In this document: in pieces, positions 23,752-33,010 of the stretch | How positions within the stretch are numbered: the first letter of the stretch is position 1 | Layout: each line of letters opens with the position of its first letter | Assembly (NCBI GenBank): GCA_016180845.1 | Contig: JACPAK010000001.1 | Coordinates: forward strand, 551,497 to 615,496 | Origin: Deltaproteobacteria bacterium | Lineage (GTDB): Bacteria > UBA10199 > JACPAL01 | Direction: 5' to 3' | Length of the DNA: 64,000 bases | Program-made: the position numbers and the translations under genes | Notes under the pieces: generated by a model | Seen by the model: the letters and a program-made list of their open reading frames with translations, nothing else | The model's database searches: none | What the model was told of the DNA's origin: nothing

Positions 23752-26268
23752 ATGGAAATGGTCTTTGCTTTTCCATGCCGGACAACCTCGATAGGGGTTC
23801 TGTTCCTGATGACAGTCCTCTTTTCTCCCGGTACTTGGGGTCAGAGTCTTCCTTACAGATCACAACCACAGGTTTCAAGACCGGCACAGAGGCAAATAAA
23901 TCAGGGGGCGATGACATCAATAGTGCGAAGTTATCACGTAGGACCGAGACTGGCATCGCAGAGACCGAGCTCAAATGTTTCTTCAGATGCCGTTCAGTAC
24001 TACGTCGCTACGAACGGAAATGACAGTTGGACTGGTCTCTTGCTCTCACCGAATGCAGACAGAAGCGATGGTCCTTTCGCAACACTTGAGGGGGCCCGAG
24101 ATAGAATCAGGGAGTTGAGGGCAGCAGGAGAGATAAGTCCACCCATTATTGTGAATATCCGCTCCGGCACTTACGTTCTCAGCCGGACATTGGAGCTCGA
24201 ATCTCAAGATTCAGGAGAGGAGGATCGATCGGTTGTCTGGCGCGCCTACCTCGCCCCCGGTCAAAAAAATGGTGCAGCAATTATCAGTGGCGGGAGGAGA
24301 ATTACCGCAGAATGGGGGCCCGTCAGGGGACGGCTCGGTGATCCCATCGATATCGATTTTGGAACCCGTCCGATTTATATGACAGAGATTGCCCCGTTGG
24401 AAGATGGTCAGCCTTGGAGATTCAATTCCCTTTTTGTCGAGGGCGAGCGGGCGACTCGGGCACGCTCACCGAACATCGGAGATTCCTTTCCCTATTTCAC
24501 CATGGCAGATGATGTAGTTTATGGTGATCCTCGGGTGTCTTGTGACGTTCGCCGACGGGCCAATCTAGAACTGAGCCCTGACTGTCAAGACATGCTGCCT
24601 ATTCCAAACGAGGCTTATAGTAGTTTTCTCTTTCAGTGGAGAGACATCCAAGCAATATGGAGTGGCTTAGGAAATGTTGAGGTTGTTGCACTCAAGGCCT
24701 GGGAACAGACGAGACAGTGCTTGAGTCATGTAGAGGGGAATCGTGCCTATCTCCAGGCTGATATCGATAAGCCATATCAGTATACCGGATTTTCCGGTCG
24801 CTACTATGTTGAGAATCTGAGAGGCGCACTCGACAGTCCTGGTGAGTGGTTTCTCGACTCACGCAACTCCCGTCTCTACTATTGGCCCCTCCCCGGGCAG
24901 GATATGGGTCGGGCGGAGGTGATTGTACCGACACTGACTCAACTTGTTCGATTTCATCCAGATGCCCATGACATCGTTTTTCAGCGGCTCACGTTTGCCC
25001 ACACCGATTGGGGCCTTTCCGATGGGGGGCATATTGGCTGTCAGGCGGCTGTTTGTTTGGCAACACCTCCTACCATAGAGTTTGAGGTCAGTGGCCCACC
25101 ATTCGATGACAGAGAGGCAAATGGGGCAGAAAGGATCCAGATCCTTGATAATATTCTCAAGCATACTGGGAGTTATGCGGTAGGAGGACCGACACGACGA
25201 TCTGTTTTTCGGGGGAACGCCATTTACGATACGGGTGGGGGAGGGATTCAGATTGGGGGGATTGATGATAGAGCTATCGATTCTGTGGGATGGCCCTTAG
25301 GCCATGCGGATACTCAGTTTTTGAGCGAGCAGAATGAGATTACGGACAACACGATCCATGATATCGGTAAGGTCTATCTGGAATCCGTCGGGATTCAAGA
25401 CCTGCTAAGTCGCGAGACAAAAATTTCACATAATCTGATCTACGACGCCCCTTATTCAGGGATTTCCGTCGGTTGGATTTGGAATGCGAGAACGACGAGG
25501 GCTGGAAATAATCAGATCGAAAATAACGAGGTTCATCATGTTTGCCAAATCCTGACTGATTGTGGTGGTATCTATACATTAGGACACCAAACGGGGAGTT
25601 TCATTCGAAGAAACCTCATCCACGATATTCCCTTCACATCGCATCATCTGCACAAAACGAGCTTGATGGGGATCTACCTCGACCAAGGGAGCAACGGTTT
25701 CACCGTTTCCGAAAATATTGTCTATCGGATCGCCTCCGCAGCCCTTCATATTCATCAGGGGTCTTTCAATACGATCGAGAATAATATCTTTGTTGATGGG
25801 AGTTCAGCGGAAGAGCTCATGAATGATTATGGACAGATCGGTTTTTCAACCCCTGAACCTTCTACCTGTCCCTATGATTCGGGGTTATCGAGCCGCAAGG
25901 GGTTGTACCTTCATCCAGAAACCGGAGGTTGTCCCGAGACGGCACGGGGTCGGGCACCGCCTCAGGGAAATGTTTTCCAACATAACATCATTTACGGTTC
26001 ACCGCCTGAGAACGATCGAAAACTGATTCACTATGACCGATGGCCGTACCCGTTTGTCTCTTCCAACCACAACCTGTTCTTTTGGCCAAGGATGAGATCT
26101 CGCTTGTTGCCTGGCAATCTTTGGGAATGGCAACGGGAGATGAGACAGGATCTGAATTCAATCAGCGCAGACCCACTCTTTCAGGATCCGGTTCGTCAGA
26201 ATTTTAATCTGCGACCCGGCTCTCCCGCCTCCCGGATCGATTTTATTCCTTTTACACTGACTCAATAG
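23752..26268 (+). CDS. Secreted right-handed parallel beta-helix protein
   Basis: The 838-residue protein has a signal peptide ending near TWG (about residue 30) and an opening YYVATNGNDSWTG followed by GPFATLEGARDRIRELR, the classic N-cap of secreted beta-helix carbohydrate-active proteins. From about residue 400 onward, repeated ladder-type units with N-x-I patterns (for example ITDNTIHDIG, IENNEVHHV, IENNIFVDG) build the helix. Such proteins are often polysaccharide hydrolases or lyases; the substrate cannot be told. The ATG at 23758 is an equally possible start. It is transcribed alone from a canonical sigma-54 promoter. Confidence 0.82.
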   Translation: MEMVFAFPCRTTSIGVLFLMTVLFSPGTWGQSLPYRSQPQVSRPAQRQINQGAMTSIVRSYHVGPRLASQRPSSNVSSDAVQYYVATNGNDSWTGLLLSPNADRSDGPFATLEGARDRIRELRAAGEISPPIIVNIRSGTYVLSRTLELESQDSGEEDRSVVWRAYLAPGQKNGAAIISGGRRITAEWGPVRGRLGDPIDIDFGTRPIYMTEIAPLEDGQPWRFNSLFVEGERATRARSPNIGDSFPYFTMADDVVYGDPRVSCDVRRRANLELSPDCQDMLPIPNEAYSSFLFQWRDIQAIWSGLGNVEVVALKAWEQTRQCLSHVEGNRAYLQADIDKPYQYTGFSGRYYVENLRGALDSPGEWFLDSRNSRLYYWPLPGQDMGRAEVIVPTLTQLVRFHPDAHDIVFQRLTFAHTDWGLSDGGHIGCQAAVCLATPPTIEFEVSGPPFDDREANGAERIQILDNILKHTGSYAVGGPTRRSVFRGNAIYDTGGGGIQIGGIDDRAIDSVGWPLGHADTQFLSEQNEITDNTIHDIGKVYLESVGIQDLLSRETKISHNLIYDAPYSGISVGWIWNARTTRAGNNQIENNEVHHVCQILTDCGGIYTLGHQTGSFIRRNLIHDIPFTSHHLHKTSLMGIYLDQGSNGFTVSENIVYRIASAALHIHQGSFNTIENNIFVDGSSAEELMNDYGQIGFSTPEPSTCPYDSGLSSRKGLYLHPETGGCPETARGRAPPQGNVFQHNIIYGSPPENDRKLIHYDRWPYPFVSSNHNLFFWPRMRSRLLPGNLWEWQREMRQDLNSISADPLFQDPVRQNFNLRPGSPASRIDFIPFTLTQ

Positions 26269-26274
26269 TCCTCT

Positions 26275-26300
26275 TTTGTCCTAACGGATTGCAGGACAAA
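26275..26300. terminator. Weak hairpin after the beta-helix gene
   Basis: TTTGTCCT (26275-26282) and AGGACAAA (26293-26300) form an 8-base stem with a 10-base loop just after the stop codon at 26268. Only a short pyrimidine tract follows, so termination strength is uncertain. Confidence 0.4.
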
Positions 26301-26362
26301 TTCCCCTCCAAACTGAATAATCATCCTTACAGATGTCGTTCTTCTGAGGTAGCCAAGGCCTC

Positions 26363-26755
26363 TCAAGCTTGGGGGGCGAAGAGGTTTACCCAACCCAGTT
26401 TTTTCATTCTTCCAAAATCAGAGTCAAGTGACCAAAGGGCCAAGTTGTTTTCTTGAGAAATTCCCGCAATCAGCAAGTCGACAACCCCGAAGTTATCGCC
26501 GTGCTCCTTTCCCTCTTCAACCCATTTTTCGATGAGTGACCATGTTGTTTTCTCCGGGTAAAAGATTGGTAGTGCTGCTAAAAGACGACCTATTCTGAGA
26601 ACCTCGTTTTTTGGGGTTCCTGAAAGAATTTCAATCCGCACAGGACTTGTCAGGGCAATCTGATCATCGTCAAGAAGAGACCGAAACTTTTGAATGAGAC
26701 GATTGTTCTTTCCTCGGAAAAATTCAATCCAGACGGAGGTGTCAGCAAGAATCAT
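26363..26755 (-). CDS. vapC: VapC family PIN-domain toxin
   Basis: The 130-residue PIN domain carries the four acidic active-site positions: Asp5 in ADTSVW, Glu42 in RIEILSG, Asp93 in VVDLLIAG and Asp111/113 in SLDSDFG. VapC toxins are Mg-dependent RNases cutting tRNA or rRNA. It lies 3 bases after the antitoxin gene, the usual vapBC order. All catalytic residues are intact. Confidence 0.9.
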   Translation of the reverse strand: MILADTSVWIEFFRGKNNRLIQKFRSLLDDDQIALTSPVRIEILSGTPKNEVLRIGRLLAALPIFYPEKTTWSLIEKWVEEGKEHGDNFGVVDLLIAGISQENNLALWSLDSDFGRMKKLGWVNLFAPQA

Positions 26756-26758
26756 GGC

Positions 26759-26965
26759 TCATGCCATTCGTCTTGGGCGTCGACGTGACTTTGAAAGATC
26801 GATCTCGAGTTCAAGGTGACCGGCCATCTTTTTGAGTTCTTCAATCCTTTTTCTTCGGACAAGTTCTCTTAAGGAGAAGATGACCGTGTCAGTCTTTGAA
26901 GTATAGCCCAAAATATTCTGGGCCTCATCGATCAAAGTTTGAGGCAAATCAAGGGTCGTGCGCAT
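26759..26965 (-). CDS. vapB: VapB family ribbon-helix-helix antitoxin
   Basis: The 68-residue product opens with MRTTLDLPQTLIDEAQ, the VapB ribbon-helix-helix pattern, followed by KTDTVIFSLRELVRRKR and a basic tail that would bind the toxin. The start at 26965 is set by this motif; an in-frame upstream start would lie inside the promoter. No ribosome binding site is present. The promoter places the transcript start one base before the ATG. Confidence 0.9.
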   Translation of the reverse strand: MRTTLDLPQTLIDEAQNILGYTSKTDTVIFSLRELVRRKRIEELKKMAGHLELEIDLSKSRRRPRRMA

Positions 26966-26972
26966 ATAAAAC

Positions 26973-27001
26973 ATATTAAAATAGATGATTATATATGTCA
27001 A
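26973..27001 (-). promoter_or_regulatory. Sigma-70 promoter of vapBC
   Basis: TTGACA (27001-26996) and TAATAT (26978-26973) are separated by 17 bases on the minus strand. The -10 ends 7 bases before the vapB ATG, predicting an essentially leaderless message. VapBC complexes normally autorepress at such promoters. Confidence 0.75.
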
Positions 27002-27007
27002 TTCCCC

Positions 27008-29848
27008 TCATGAACAGCCCATCGAATTCCCGCAATTAATACACTTGTAACAGGTCCCGTTTCGGATCGTCACATGCCCACAGAGATCACAGAGCGGGGC
27101 ATCCCCCATCAGCTCCGCAAGATTTTTCCCCATCTCGTCACCCTCAACGGCCCTTTGGGTCTGGTTAAAGTCGGTGGCGGCAGCAGCGCCGACCGAAGTT
27201 GCTGGAGCTGTCTGCTCGTGATTATCAAGTGTCGCCGGTTTCAGGTGAACGAAGTCGGTCCTTCCCAGATATTCCATGCCAAGAACCCGGAAGATGAAAT
27301 CGAGGATCGAGGTGCAGAATTTGATGTTCGGGTGATCGGCCGGTCCCTGGGGATCAAATCGCGTAAAGGTGAAGGCGTTCACGAATTTCTCCAGAGGGAC
27401 ACCATACTGAAGCCCGATCGAGATCGCGATCGCGAAGCAGTTGATCAGGCTTCGATAGGCGGCCCCTTCCTTGTACATATCGATGAAGATCTCGCCGAGT
27501 GCCCCATCGTCGTATTCTCCTGTGCGGAGGAAGACCTTGTGACTTCGGACAGAGGATTCGACAGTGAATCCACGTCGCTTAACCGGAAGCTCTTTTCGTG
27601 TCCCCCTCGTCTCAGAATTTTCGACAACTGTTTTTTTCTCGTTATCGCTCTTCTTGTCATTCCCGGCGCTGAGTGGCTGAGAATGTTTGGAACCGTCCCG
27701 ATAGAGGGCGATCGCCTTGAGCCCGAGCTTCCACCCCTCCATGTAGATATTTTCAATATCCTCGACCGTCATGTCGTTGGGGAGATTGACTGTTTTTGAG
27801 ATCGCGCCGGAAATGAACGGCTGAACCGCCGCCATCATCTTTACATGCCCCATTGGATGGATGAAGCGAACGCCGTTGCCACACCGATTCGCACAATCAA
27901 AGACCGGCAGGCGCTCTTCGGAGATGCCTGGGGCCCCTTCGATCGTTCCATTTTCCAAAATGTAATCCTGGATTTTTTTGATATCGGGAGGGGCGTAACC
28001 CAGATTTTCCAGTGCACGGGAAACCGATTGATTGATGATCTTGAAGTGTCCACCCCCCGCAAGCTTCTTCCACTTGATCAGGGAGAATTCAGGCTCGACC
28101 CCTGTGGTATCGCAATCCATGAGGAGTCCAATAGTCCCTGTCGGCGCCAGGACACTCGCCTGTGCATTTCGATACCCGTAAATTTCTCCGGAATGGACCG
28201 CCTCATCCCAATCTTCTTGAGCCGCCCGAAGCAGATCGCTGGGACAGGATCGTCCATCAATTTTGTAGGCGGCATCCCGATGCTTGTTCATGACCTTCAG
28301 CATCGGTTCGCTATTCTTCTTAAAGCCGGCGAACGGCCCCATCACGGCGGCAAGCTCACTGGAAACCTTGTAGGCGTGACCGGTCATGATTGCGGTGATT
28401 GCTGCAGCGATCGCGCGCCCTTTTGGACTGTCGTAGGGAATTCCACTGGTCATCAGGAGGGTGCCGAGATTCGCATATCCCAGACCGAGTGGGCGGTAGT
28501 CATGGCTGTTCTGGGCAATGTCTTGTCGAGGATAGGCGGCAAAATCAACGATGATCTCCATGGCGGTAATAAAGACCTGAACGGCATGCCGGAAGTCCTC
28601 AATCTGAAATTTTCCGTCTGAATCGATAAATTTCATGAGATTCAGTGAGGCAAGATTGCAGGCGCTGTCATTTAGAAACATATACTCAGAGCAAGGATTC
28701 GAGGCGTAGATGCGATCGGTATTCGCGCAGGTGTGCCACTCATTGATCGTTGTATCATACTGCATGCCGGGATCCGCACACTGCCAGGCAGATTCCGCGA
28801 CCTGGCGCATCAGCGATTTGGCGTCATAGGTGTCACCAACCTCTCCTGTGGTCCGGAAACGTGTGCTCCATTGACCCCCTTGAAGACAGGCGTTCATGAA
28901 TTCATCGGTGACACGGACGGAGTTGTTTGAGTTTTGTCCAGAGACTGTGTGGTAGGCCTCGCCATTGAAGTCAGAGGTGAATCCCCCCTGATGGATCAAG
29001 ATCCCGGCCTTTTTCTCTTCCCGTACCTTCCACTGGATAAAGTCGACGATCTCGGGATGGTCCATATCGAGACAGACCATTTTGGCGGCCCGTCGTGTCG
29101 TCCCCCCTGATTTTGTTGCCCCTGCCCCTTTGTCGAGTACCTCGAGGAAGCTCATGAGCCCTGAGGAGGTTCCGCCACCGGACAGCTTTTCCTGTTTTCC
29201 ACGCAGATGGGAGAAATTAGTCCCCGTCCCCGATCCGTATTTGAAGAGACGGGCCTCCGATTTTGCCAACTCGAAGATGCTCATCAAGTCATCGCCGACA
29301 GACTGGATGAAGCAGGCGGAACACTGGGGGTGGCTATAGGCATCAAGCGTTTCACGGATACTTTGAGAAACAGGATCCCAAGACCAGTTCCCGCCGCTCC
29401 CCTGGATTTTGTACTCATGGTAAAGACCACAGTTGAACCAGACGGGGGAGTTGAAGGCCCCCATCTGATGGAGGAGGAGATAGGTCAGCTCTGATTCAAA
29501 AGTTTCGGCGACTTCAGGGTTGGAGAAATAACCAAGCTCTTCTCCAGCAACCCTGAGGCTATGGGCAATACGATAGATCGGCTGACGGGCGGTTGTTTCG
29601 CGACCTGTCTCCGGGACACCGGCCTTTCTTAGGTATTTTTGGGCCAGGATGTCGGTCGCCAATTGGGACCAGGATTTCGGGATCTCCACATCCTTCATCT
29701 CAAAAACAACAGTCCCATCCGGTTCCTTGATGACGGAGGAGCGGAGCTCCCATGCGACCTGTTCAAAAGGGTGGACCCCCTTTTTTGTAAAGCGGCGTTC
29801 GATAGCGGCCCCATCGATCTTTTTGTGAGTCTTGACGGCAGTTTGCAT
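27008..29848 (-). CDS. nrdJ: Adenosylcobalamin-dependent ribonucleotide reductase (class II)
   Basis: The 946-residue protein reduces ribonucleotides using B12, independent of oxygen. It shows the ten-stranded barrel core with [11 protein letters not shown] near the first active-site Cys, the NPCSEYMFL substrate loop, the [15 protein letters not shown] segment typical of the NrdJ/NrdZ type, and a C-terminal zinc-ribbon tail with CDLCG, CYKC and CGNSMGC for thiol exchange. AAGGGGG precedes the ATG. A promoter with two NrdR-like boxes lies upstream. No partner subunit is needed. Confidence 0.95.
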   Translation of the reverse strand: MQTAVKTHKKIDGAAIERRFTKKGVHPFEQVAWELRSSVIKEPDGTVVFEMKDVEIPKSWSQLATDILAQKYLRKAGVPETGRETTARQPIYRIAHSLRVAGEELGYFSNPEVAETFESELTYLLLHQMGAFNSPVWFNCGLYHEYKIQGSGGNWSWDPVSQSIRETLDAYSHPQCSACFIQSVGDDLMSIFELAKSEARLFKYGSGTGTNFSHLRGKQEKLSGGGTSSGLMSFLEVLDKGAGATKSGGTTRRAAKMVCLDMDHPEIVDFIQWKVREEKKAGILIHQGGFTSDFNGEAYHTVSGQNSNNSVRVTDEFMNACLQGGQWSTRFRTTGEVGDTYDAKSLMRQVAESAWQCADPGMQYDTTINEWHTCANTDRIYASNPCSEYMFLNDSACNLASLNLMKFIDSDGKFQIEDFRHAVQVFITAMEIIVDFAAYPRQDIAQNSHDYRPLGLGYANLGTLLMTSGIPYDSPKGRAIAAAITAIMTGHAYKVSSELAAVMGPFAGFKKNSEPMLKVMNKHRDAAYKIDGRSCPSDLLRAAQEDWDEAVHSGEIYGYRNAQASVLAPTGTIGLLMDCDTTGVEPEFSLIKWKKLAGGGHFKIINQSVSRALENLGYAPPDIKKIQDYILENGTIEGAPGISEERLPVFDCANRCGNGVRFIHPMGHVKMMAAVQPFISGAISKTVNLPNDMTVEDIENIYMEGWKLGLKAIALYRDGSKHSQPLSAGNDKKSDNEKKTVVENSETRGTRKELPVKRRGFTVESSVRSHKVFLRTGEYDDGALGEIFIDMYKEGAAYRSLINCFAIAISIGLQYGVPLEKFVNAFTFTRFDPQGPADHPNIKFCTSILDFIFRVLGMEYLGRTDFVHLKPATLDNHEQTAPATSVGAAAATDFNQTQRAVEGDEMGKNLAELMGDAPLCDLCGHVTIRNGTCYKCINCGNSMGCS

Positions 29849-29889
29849 GGTTTGTCCCCCTTATTATTAACAGGTTATCCGTCTGTTAT

Positions 29890-29937
29890 ACACAGCATAT
29901 TGTATATAAGTAGCTTATAAATAACAATATGTAGTAT
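29890..29937 (-). promoter_or_regulatory. Tandem NrdR-like boxes upstream of nrdJ
   Basis: ACACAGCATATTGTAT (29890-29905) matches a palindromic NrdR box (ACACAATATATTGTGT) at 13 of 16 positions and TAACAATATGTAGTAT (29922-29937) at 11 of 16. They are 16 bases apart, 32 bp centre to centre, the spacing typical of NrdR sites. One box covers the promoter spacer and the other the predicted start, an arrangement suited to repression. Confidence 0.7.
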
Positions 29938-29942
29938 GTCAA
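29914..29942 (-). promoter_or_regulatory. Sigma-70 promoter of nrdJ
   Basis: TTGACA (29942-29937) and TATAAG (29919-29914) are 17 bases apart. The predicted start near 29907 gives a leader of about 59 bases ending in a good ribosome binding site. The leader is too short for a cobalamin riboswitch. Confidence 0.75.
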
Positions 29943-30083
29943 GCAGGGAGGGGTGAAATCAGGTATTTCAAACTTAATCAAGAAGAGTCAGGGTGCGACT
30001 TTAAAGGCGACGACATTTTTTTTGATTTTGTTTCTTATGAACTCAACCCCGAGAAAAGAGATTCGGCTAAGGCCCACCATTCC

Positions 30084-31595
30084 TCATTTTGATTTTGGTC
30101 GGTGGTAGTGGGTCAAGAAATGAAAAAGGGTTCGAACCATAAATCCAGTTCCTCCACGCGGGCAGAGAGCGGTTCCCTTTTCGGTCCAGGCGGTACCGGC
30201 AATATCCACATGGGCCCAAGGGATCTTCTCATCCACAAACTCTCTCAAGAAAAGCCCGGCAGTAATCGTGCCGGCAGCCCCTTTTGCGCCGACATTTTTG
30301 AGATCGGCAACCGAGCTTTTTATGTCTTCCTTATATTCTTCAATGAGCGGCAATTGCCAGAGTTTCTCTCCCGTTTTTTGTCCCGAGGCGATTAATCGAT
30401 CCACCAAATCTTGATTGGTTCCCATAATCCCGGCGCAAAGATCACCCAAGGCGACAATGACGGCCCCTGTCAAGGTCGCTAGGTCAATCACGAGATCCGG
30501 TTTTTGCCTCAAGGCATAGGGGAGGGCATCGGCCAAGGTGAGTCTCCCCTCCGCATCGGTATTCAGGATCTCGATTGTCTTCCCGATCATCGTGGTCGCC
30601 ACATCACCCGGTTTGTCGGCGCTTCCCGAGGGCATATTTTCGGTCACGGCAGCGATCCCATGAACCTCCAGCAGAGGGAGGTGAAGTGTCGAAATCGCCT
30701 TCATGAGGCCTAAAACGGCAGCGGCACCACTCATATCATCTTTCATTGTTTCCATCCCGGAGGCTGGTTTGATGGAGAGGCCGCCACTATCAAAGGTGAT
30801 TCCCTTCCCGACAATCGCGACGCGACCTTTTGGTCGGCCGGAAGGACGATAATGAAGATGAATCAGATACGGAGGTTGTTTACTTCCACTGGCGACAGCG
30901 AGAAAACTCCCCATCCCCAGACGGCGACAGGCGTTCTGATCCAGGATGCGACAGGAGATTCTTGGAAGCTGCCCGATTTTTTTTGCCTCCTCAACCATGC
31001 GACGAGGGGTCATGTCGGTTGCCGGGATATTGATCAGATCCCTTGCATAATTTGTTACCTCGGCAAGGACCTCTCCTGTCTTAATTTCCTTCGACGCCTT
31101 TGCCGACCCCTTCCCTTGGGAGAGAAGAAGGACGCGGGTCACCGTTTTTGGCGTCTGATTGTCTTTTGATTTGTAGAGGTCAAAACTGTAATTGCCCAGA
31201 AGGAGTCCCTCAGTGATCAATTGGTAAGGAGTTTCAGATTTCCCTCGGAGGATCGGATCGACCTCAATAGCGATTTCCTTGGCATGGATCTTTGTTGCCG
31301 ATCGGACGGTGGTCGCTGCCATCCGTCTGAGGTTATTTTCGCAATCTTTGACCTCTCCCAAACCGACAATGAGGAGATTCTGAATCGAGCGATTGGAATT
31401 TAAGGGGATCAGCTTTTGCTCGCCCGGCTTCGCCTTAAACTTTTCTTTTTTTAGGGTATTAAGGATCCATTGGTTTGTCTTCGGGTCCACGAGATGACTA
31501 ATCATACGGGCCGTTTTTTCCCAATCTTTCCAGAGCCCAACGGCCAATAAATCAACCGCAATGTTCTGTTTTGGCTTTATGACTTCTATTTTCAT
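30084..31595 (-). CDS. pepA: Leucyl aminopeptidase (M17)
   Basis: The 503-residue M17 peptidase has the signature NTDAEGRL and the metal-binding GKGITFDSGG and KDDMSGAAAV segments, with the two-metal ligands all present. It removes N-terminal residues from peptides in the cytoplasm. There is no clear Shine-Dalgarno site; a promoter lies 9 bases before the ATG. It is separated from nrdJ by 235 bases and appears to be a single-gene unit. Confidence 0.94.
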   Translation of the reverse strand: MKIEVIKPKQNIAVDLLAVGLWKDWEKTARMISHLVDPKTNQWILNTLKKEKFKAKPGEQKLIPLNSNRSIQNLLIVGLGEVKDCENNLRRMAATTVRSATKIHAKEIAIEVDPILRGKSETPYQLITEGLLLGNYSFDLYKSKDNQTPKTVTRVLLLSQGKGSAKASKEIKTGEVLAEVTNYARDLINIPATDMTPRRMVEEAKKIGQLPRISCRILDQNACRRLGMGSFLAVASGSKQPPYLIHLHYRPSGRPKGRVAIVGKGITFDSGGLSIKPASGMETMKDDMSGAAAVLGLMKAISTLHLPLLEVHGIAAVTENMPSGSADKPGDVATTMIGKTIEILNTDAEGRLTLADALPYALRQKPDLVIDLATLTGAVIVALGDLCAGIMGTNQDLVDRLIASGQKTGEKLWQLPLIEEYKEDIKSSVADLKNVGAKGAAGTITAGLFLREFVDEKIPWAHVDIAGTAWTEKGTALCPRGGTGFMVRTLFHFLTHYHRPKSK

Positions 31596-31604
31596 GATCC
31601 CAGT

Positions 31605-31633
31605 CAGTTATCGTGGGGTTTGGCTCCAGTCAA
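31605..31633 (-). promoter_or_regulatory. Candidate promoter of pepA
   Basis: TTGACT (31633-31628), 17 bases, then TAACTG (31610-31605), nine bases before the ATG. The predicted leader is only 2-3 bases. Confidence 0.5.
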
Positions 31634-31688
31634 GAATAAGGGTGAATTTTTATTGCTCAGGTTTTTATTTCAATTATGAAAGAGAGAG

Positions 31689-32333
31689 ATGCGTAACCCG
31701 TTTGGTTTCTTGATTAAAAAACGTGTAGAGAAAAAACCGGTTCGATCACCGCTCCCACAGGACCGATTTTTGGAAATGATCAGCGCCTTTGAAACAGCGG
31801 AACTCAAGGCGCGGGCAACAGATTTTTCCGGGGGGCTCGCGCTGGAGGTCGCTCCTCATCTCAAGCCACTCGCATCACTGTTGAAGGGGCCCCGCTTCCT
31901 TGTCTCCATCGGAACCACAGAGGGGGCGACTCTTCAGAGTCGGGAGGACCTTCTCCCTTTTCTCAACACTTCTCTCGAGCTTGTTTTGCTTCGTAGCTAT
32001 CAGGGCAGAAAGCATTTATCGGCCCTTCTCAGGGAAACCTCCCGCGTCCTGAAGAGGCAAGGCCAGCTGATCCTGGTCGATCTGCATCCCTTTAGTCCTA
32101 TGGTTCAAGAGGAATTTCAGAACCAGCCGGCCACTGAAGAAGGGATTCCCCCTGGGTTTGAACGTTATTTTAGATTCCTTGGATCTGGGGGGTGGATTGT
32201 TGAGGGGGTCAAGGAGTCTTTTTTTGACAACAACAGTAAAAAGTTCTTCAAAGACGATTTGCCAGAAAAATTTGAGGAGTTCAGAAGGAAACCTTGTCTT
32301 ATCCTTCTGGTCTTGAGGAAAGGAGGAGGCTGA
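31689..32333 (+). CDS. Methyltransferase-like hypothetical protein
   Basis: The 214-residue product resembles the C-terminal half of class I SAM methyltransferases (a segment like LRETSRVLKRQGQLILVDLHP), but the glycine-rich SAM loop is not convincing, so it may be degenerate. A purine-rich GAGAGAG precedes the ATG. Its stop overlaps the start of the RidA gene by one base (TGATG), so the two are coupled. Confidence 0.6.
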   Translation: MRNPFGFLIKKRVEKKPVRSPLPQDRFLEMISAFETAELKARATDFSGGLALEVAPHLKPLASLLKGPRFLVSIGTTEGATLQSREDLLPFLNTSLELVLLRSYQGRKHLSALLRETSRVLKRQGQLILVDLHPFSPMVQEEFQNQPATEEGIPPGFERYFRFLGSGGWIVEGVKESFFDNNSKKFFKDDLPEKFEEFRRKPCLILLVLRKGGG

Positions 32334-32788
32334 TGGGAATCGAGGATCGCCTGCGTGAGTTGCAGATCGACCTTCCGGAGGTAGCACCGGCGGGGAATTA
32401 CCTCCCCTCCTGTCGTGTTGGAAATCTTATCTTTATTTCAGGTCAGCTTCCGAAGGTGGAGGGGCGAATCGCCTTTCGCGGGCGCGTCGGGAAAGAGGTC
32501 GACCTTGAATCGGCACGACGGGCAGCAAAGGCCTGCGTGGCCAATCTGCTTGCTGTCTTGAAACAGGATCTTGGCTCACTGGATAGGGTGAAAAAGGTGG
32601 TTCGGTTAACCGGTTATGTTAATTCATTCCCCGGTTTTCAGGAGCAACACAAGGTTGTGGATGGGGCGAGTGACCTCCTCGTAGAGATTTTTGGGGATTC
32701 GGGACGACATTCGCGTGTTTCCGTTGGTGTTGTGGAGCTCCCTATGGGTGCTGCTGTGGAGCTCGAGATGATAGTCGAAATTAAGTAG
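32333..32788 (+). CDS. RidA/YjgF family protein
   Basis: The 151-residue protein has the RidA fold signature GNLIFISGQLP and ends with VELPMGAAVELEMIVEIK, typical of the roughly 150-residue branch. Archetypal RidA proteins deaminate reactive imines, but this branch often lacks the catalytic Arg, so activity is uncertain. AGGAGG lies just before the ATG at 32333; upstream in-frame codons are unlikely. Confidence 0.85.
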   Translation: MGIEDRLRELQIDLPEVAPAGNYLPSCRVGNLIFISGQLPKVEGRIAFRGRVGKEVDLESARRAAKACVANLLAVLKQDLGSLDRVKKVVRLTGYVNSFPGFQEQHKVVDGASDLLVEIFGDSGRHSRVSVGVVELPMGAAVELEMIVEIK

Positions 32789-32791
32789 AAT

Positions 32792-32809
32792 TATATTTAA
32801 TTAAATATA
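32792..32809. repeat. Perfect 18-base AT palindrome
   Basis: TATATTTAATTAAATATA is its own reverse complement. It lies just after the RidA gene and about 38 bases before the -35 of the porin promoter. It could be an operator, an AT-rich UP-type element or a weak terminator. Confidence 0.5.
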
Positions 32810-32846
32810 GTTAAATAATAATTAAGCATCCATTAGTAAACATTTG

Positions 32847-32875
32847 TTGACAAAGATGAGTCTGGTTATTATATT
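32847..32875 (+). promoter_or_regulatory. Strong sigma-70 promoter of the porin gene
   Basis: A perfect TTGACA (32847-32852), 17 bases, then TATATT (32870-32875). The predicted start near 32882 gives an unusually long leader of about 129 bases with AGGAGAG before the ATG. The leader is AT-rich with no obvious strong hairpin. Confidence 0.75.
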
Positions 32876-33010
32876 TTGAGTAATTTTATACAGCTTTGGG
32901 GTTAAGGGAGACATTTAAATAAACGAGGAAAGGGGGTGGGGAGCTTTATATTCGTTTATATGTCTGCCGATAAATTAAGTTAAAACTAAAATCTAAAAGG
33001 AGAGAAAAGA

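Noticed and set aside
27845-28621. A 258-codon plus-strand open frame
   Set aside because: It lies wholly antisense to nrdJ, whose conserved motifs cover the region.
29846-29907. Cobalamin riboswitch ahead of nrdJ
   Set aside because: The predicted leader is only about 59 bases and shows no B12-box-like sequence or multi-stem fold.
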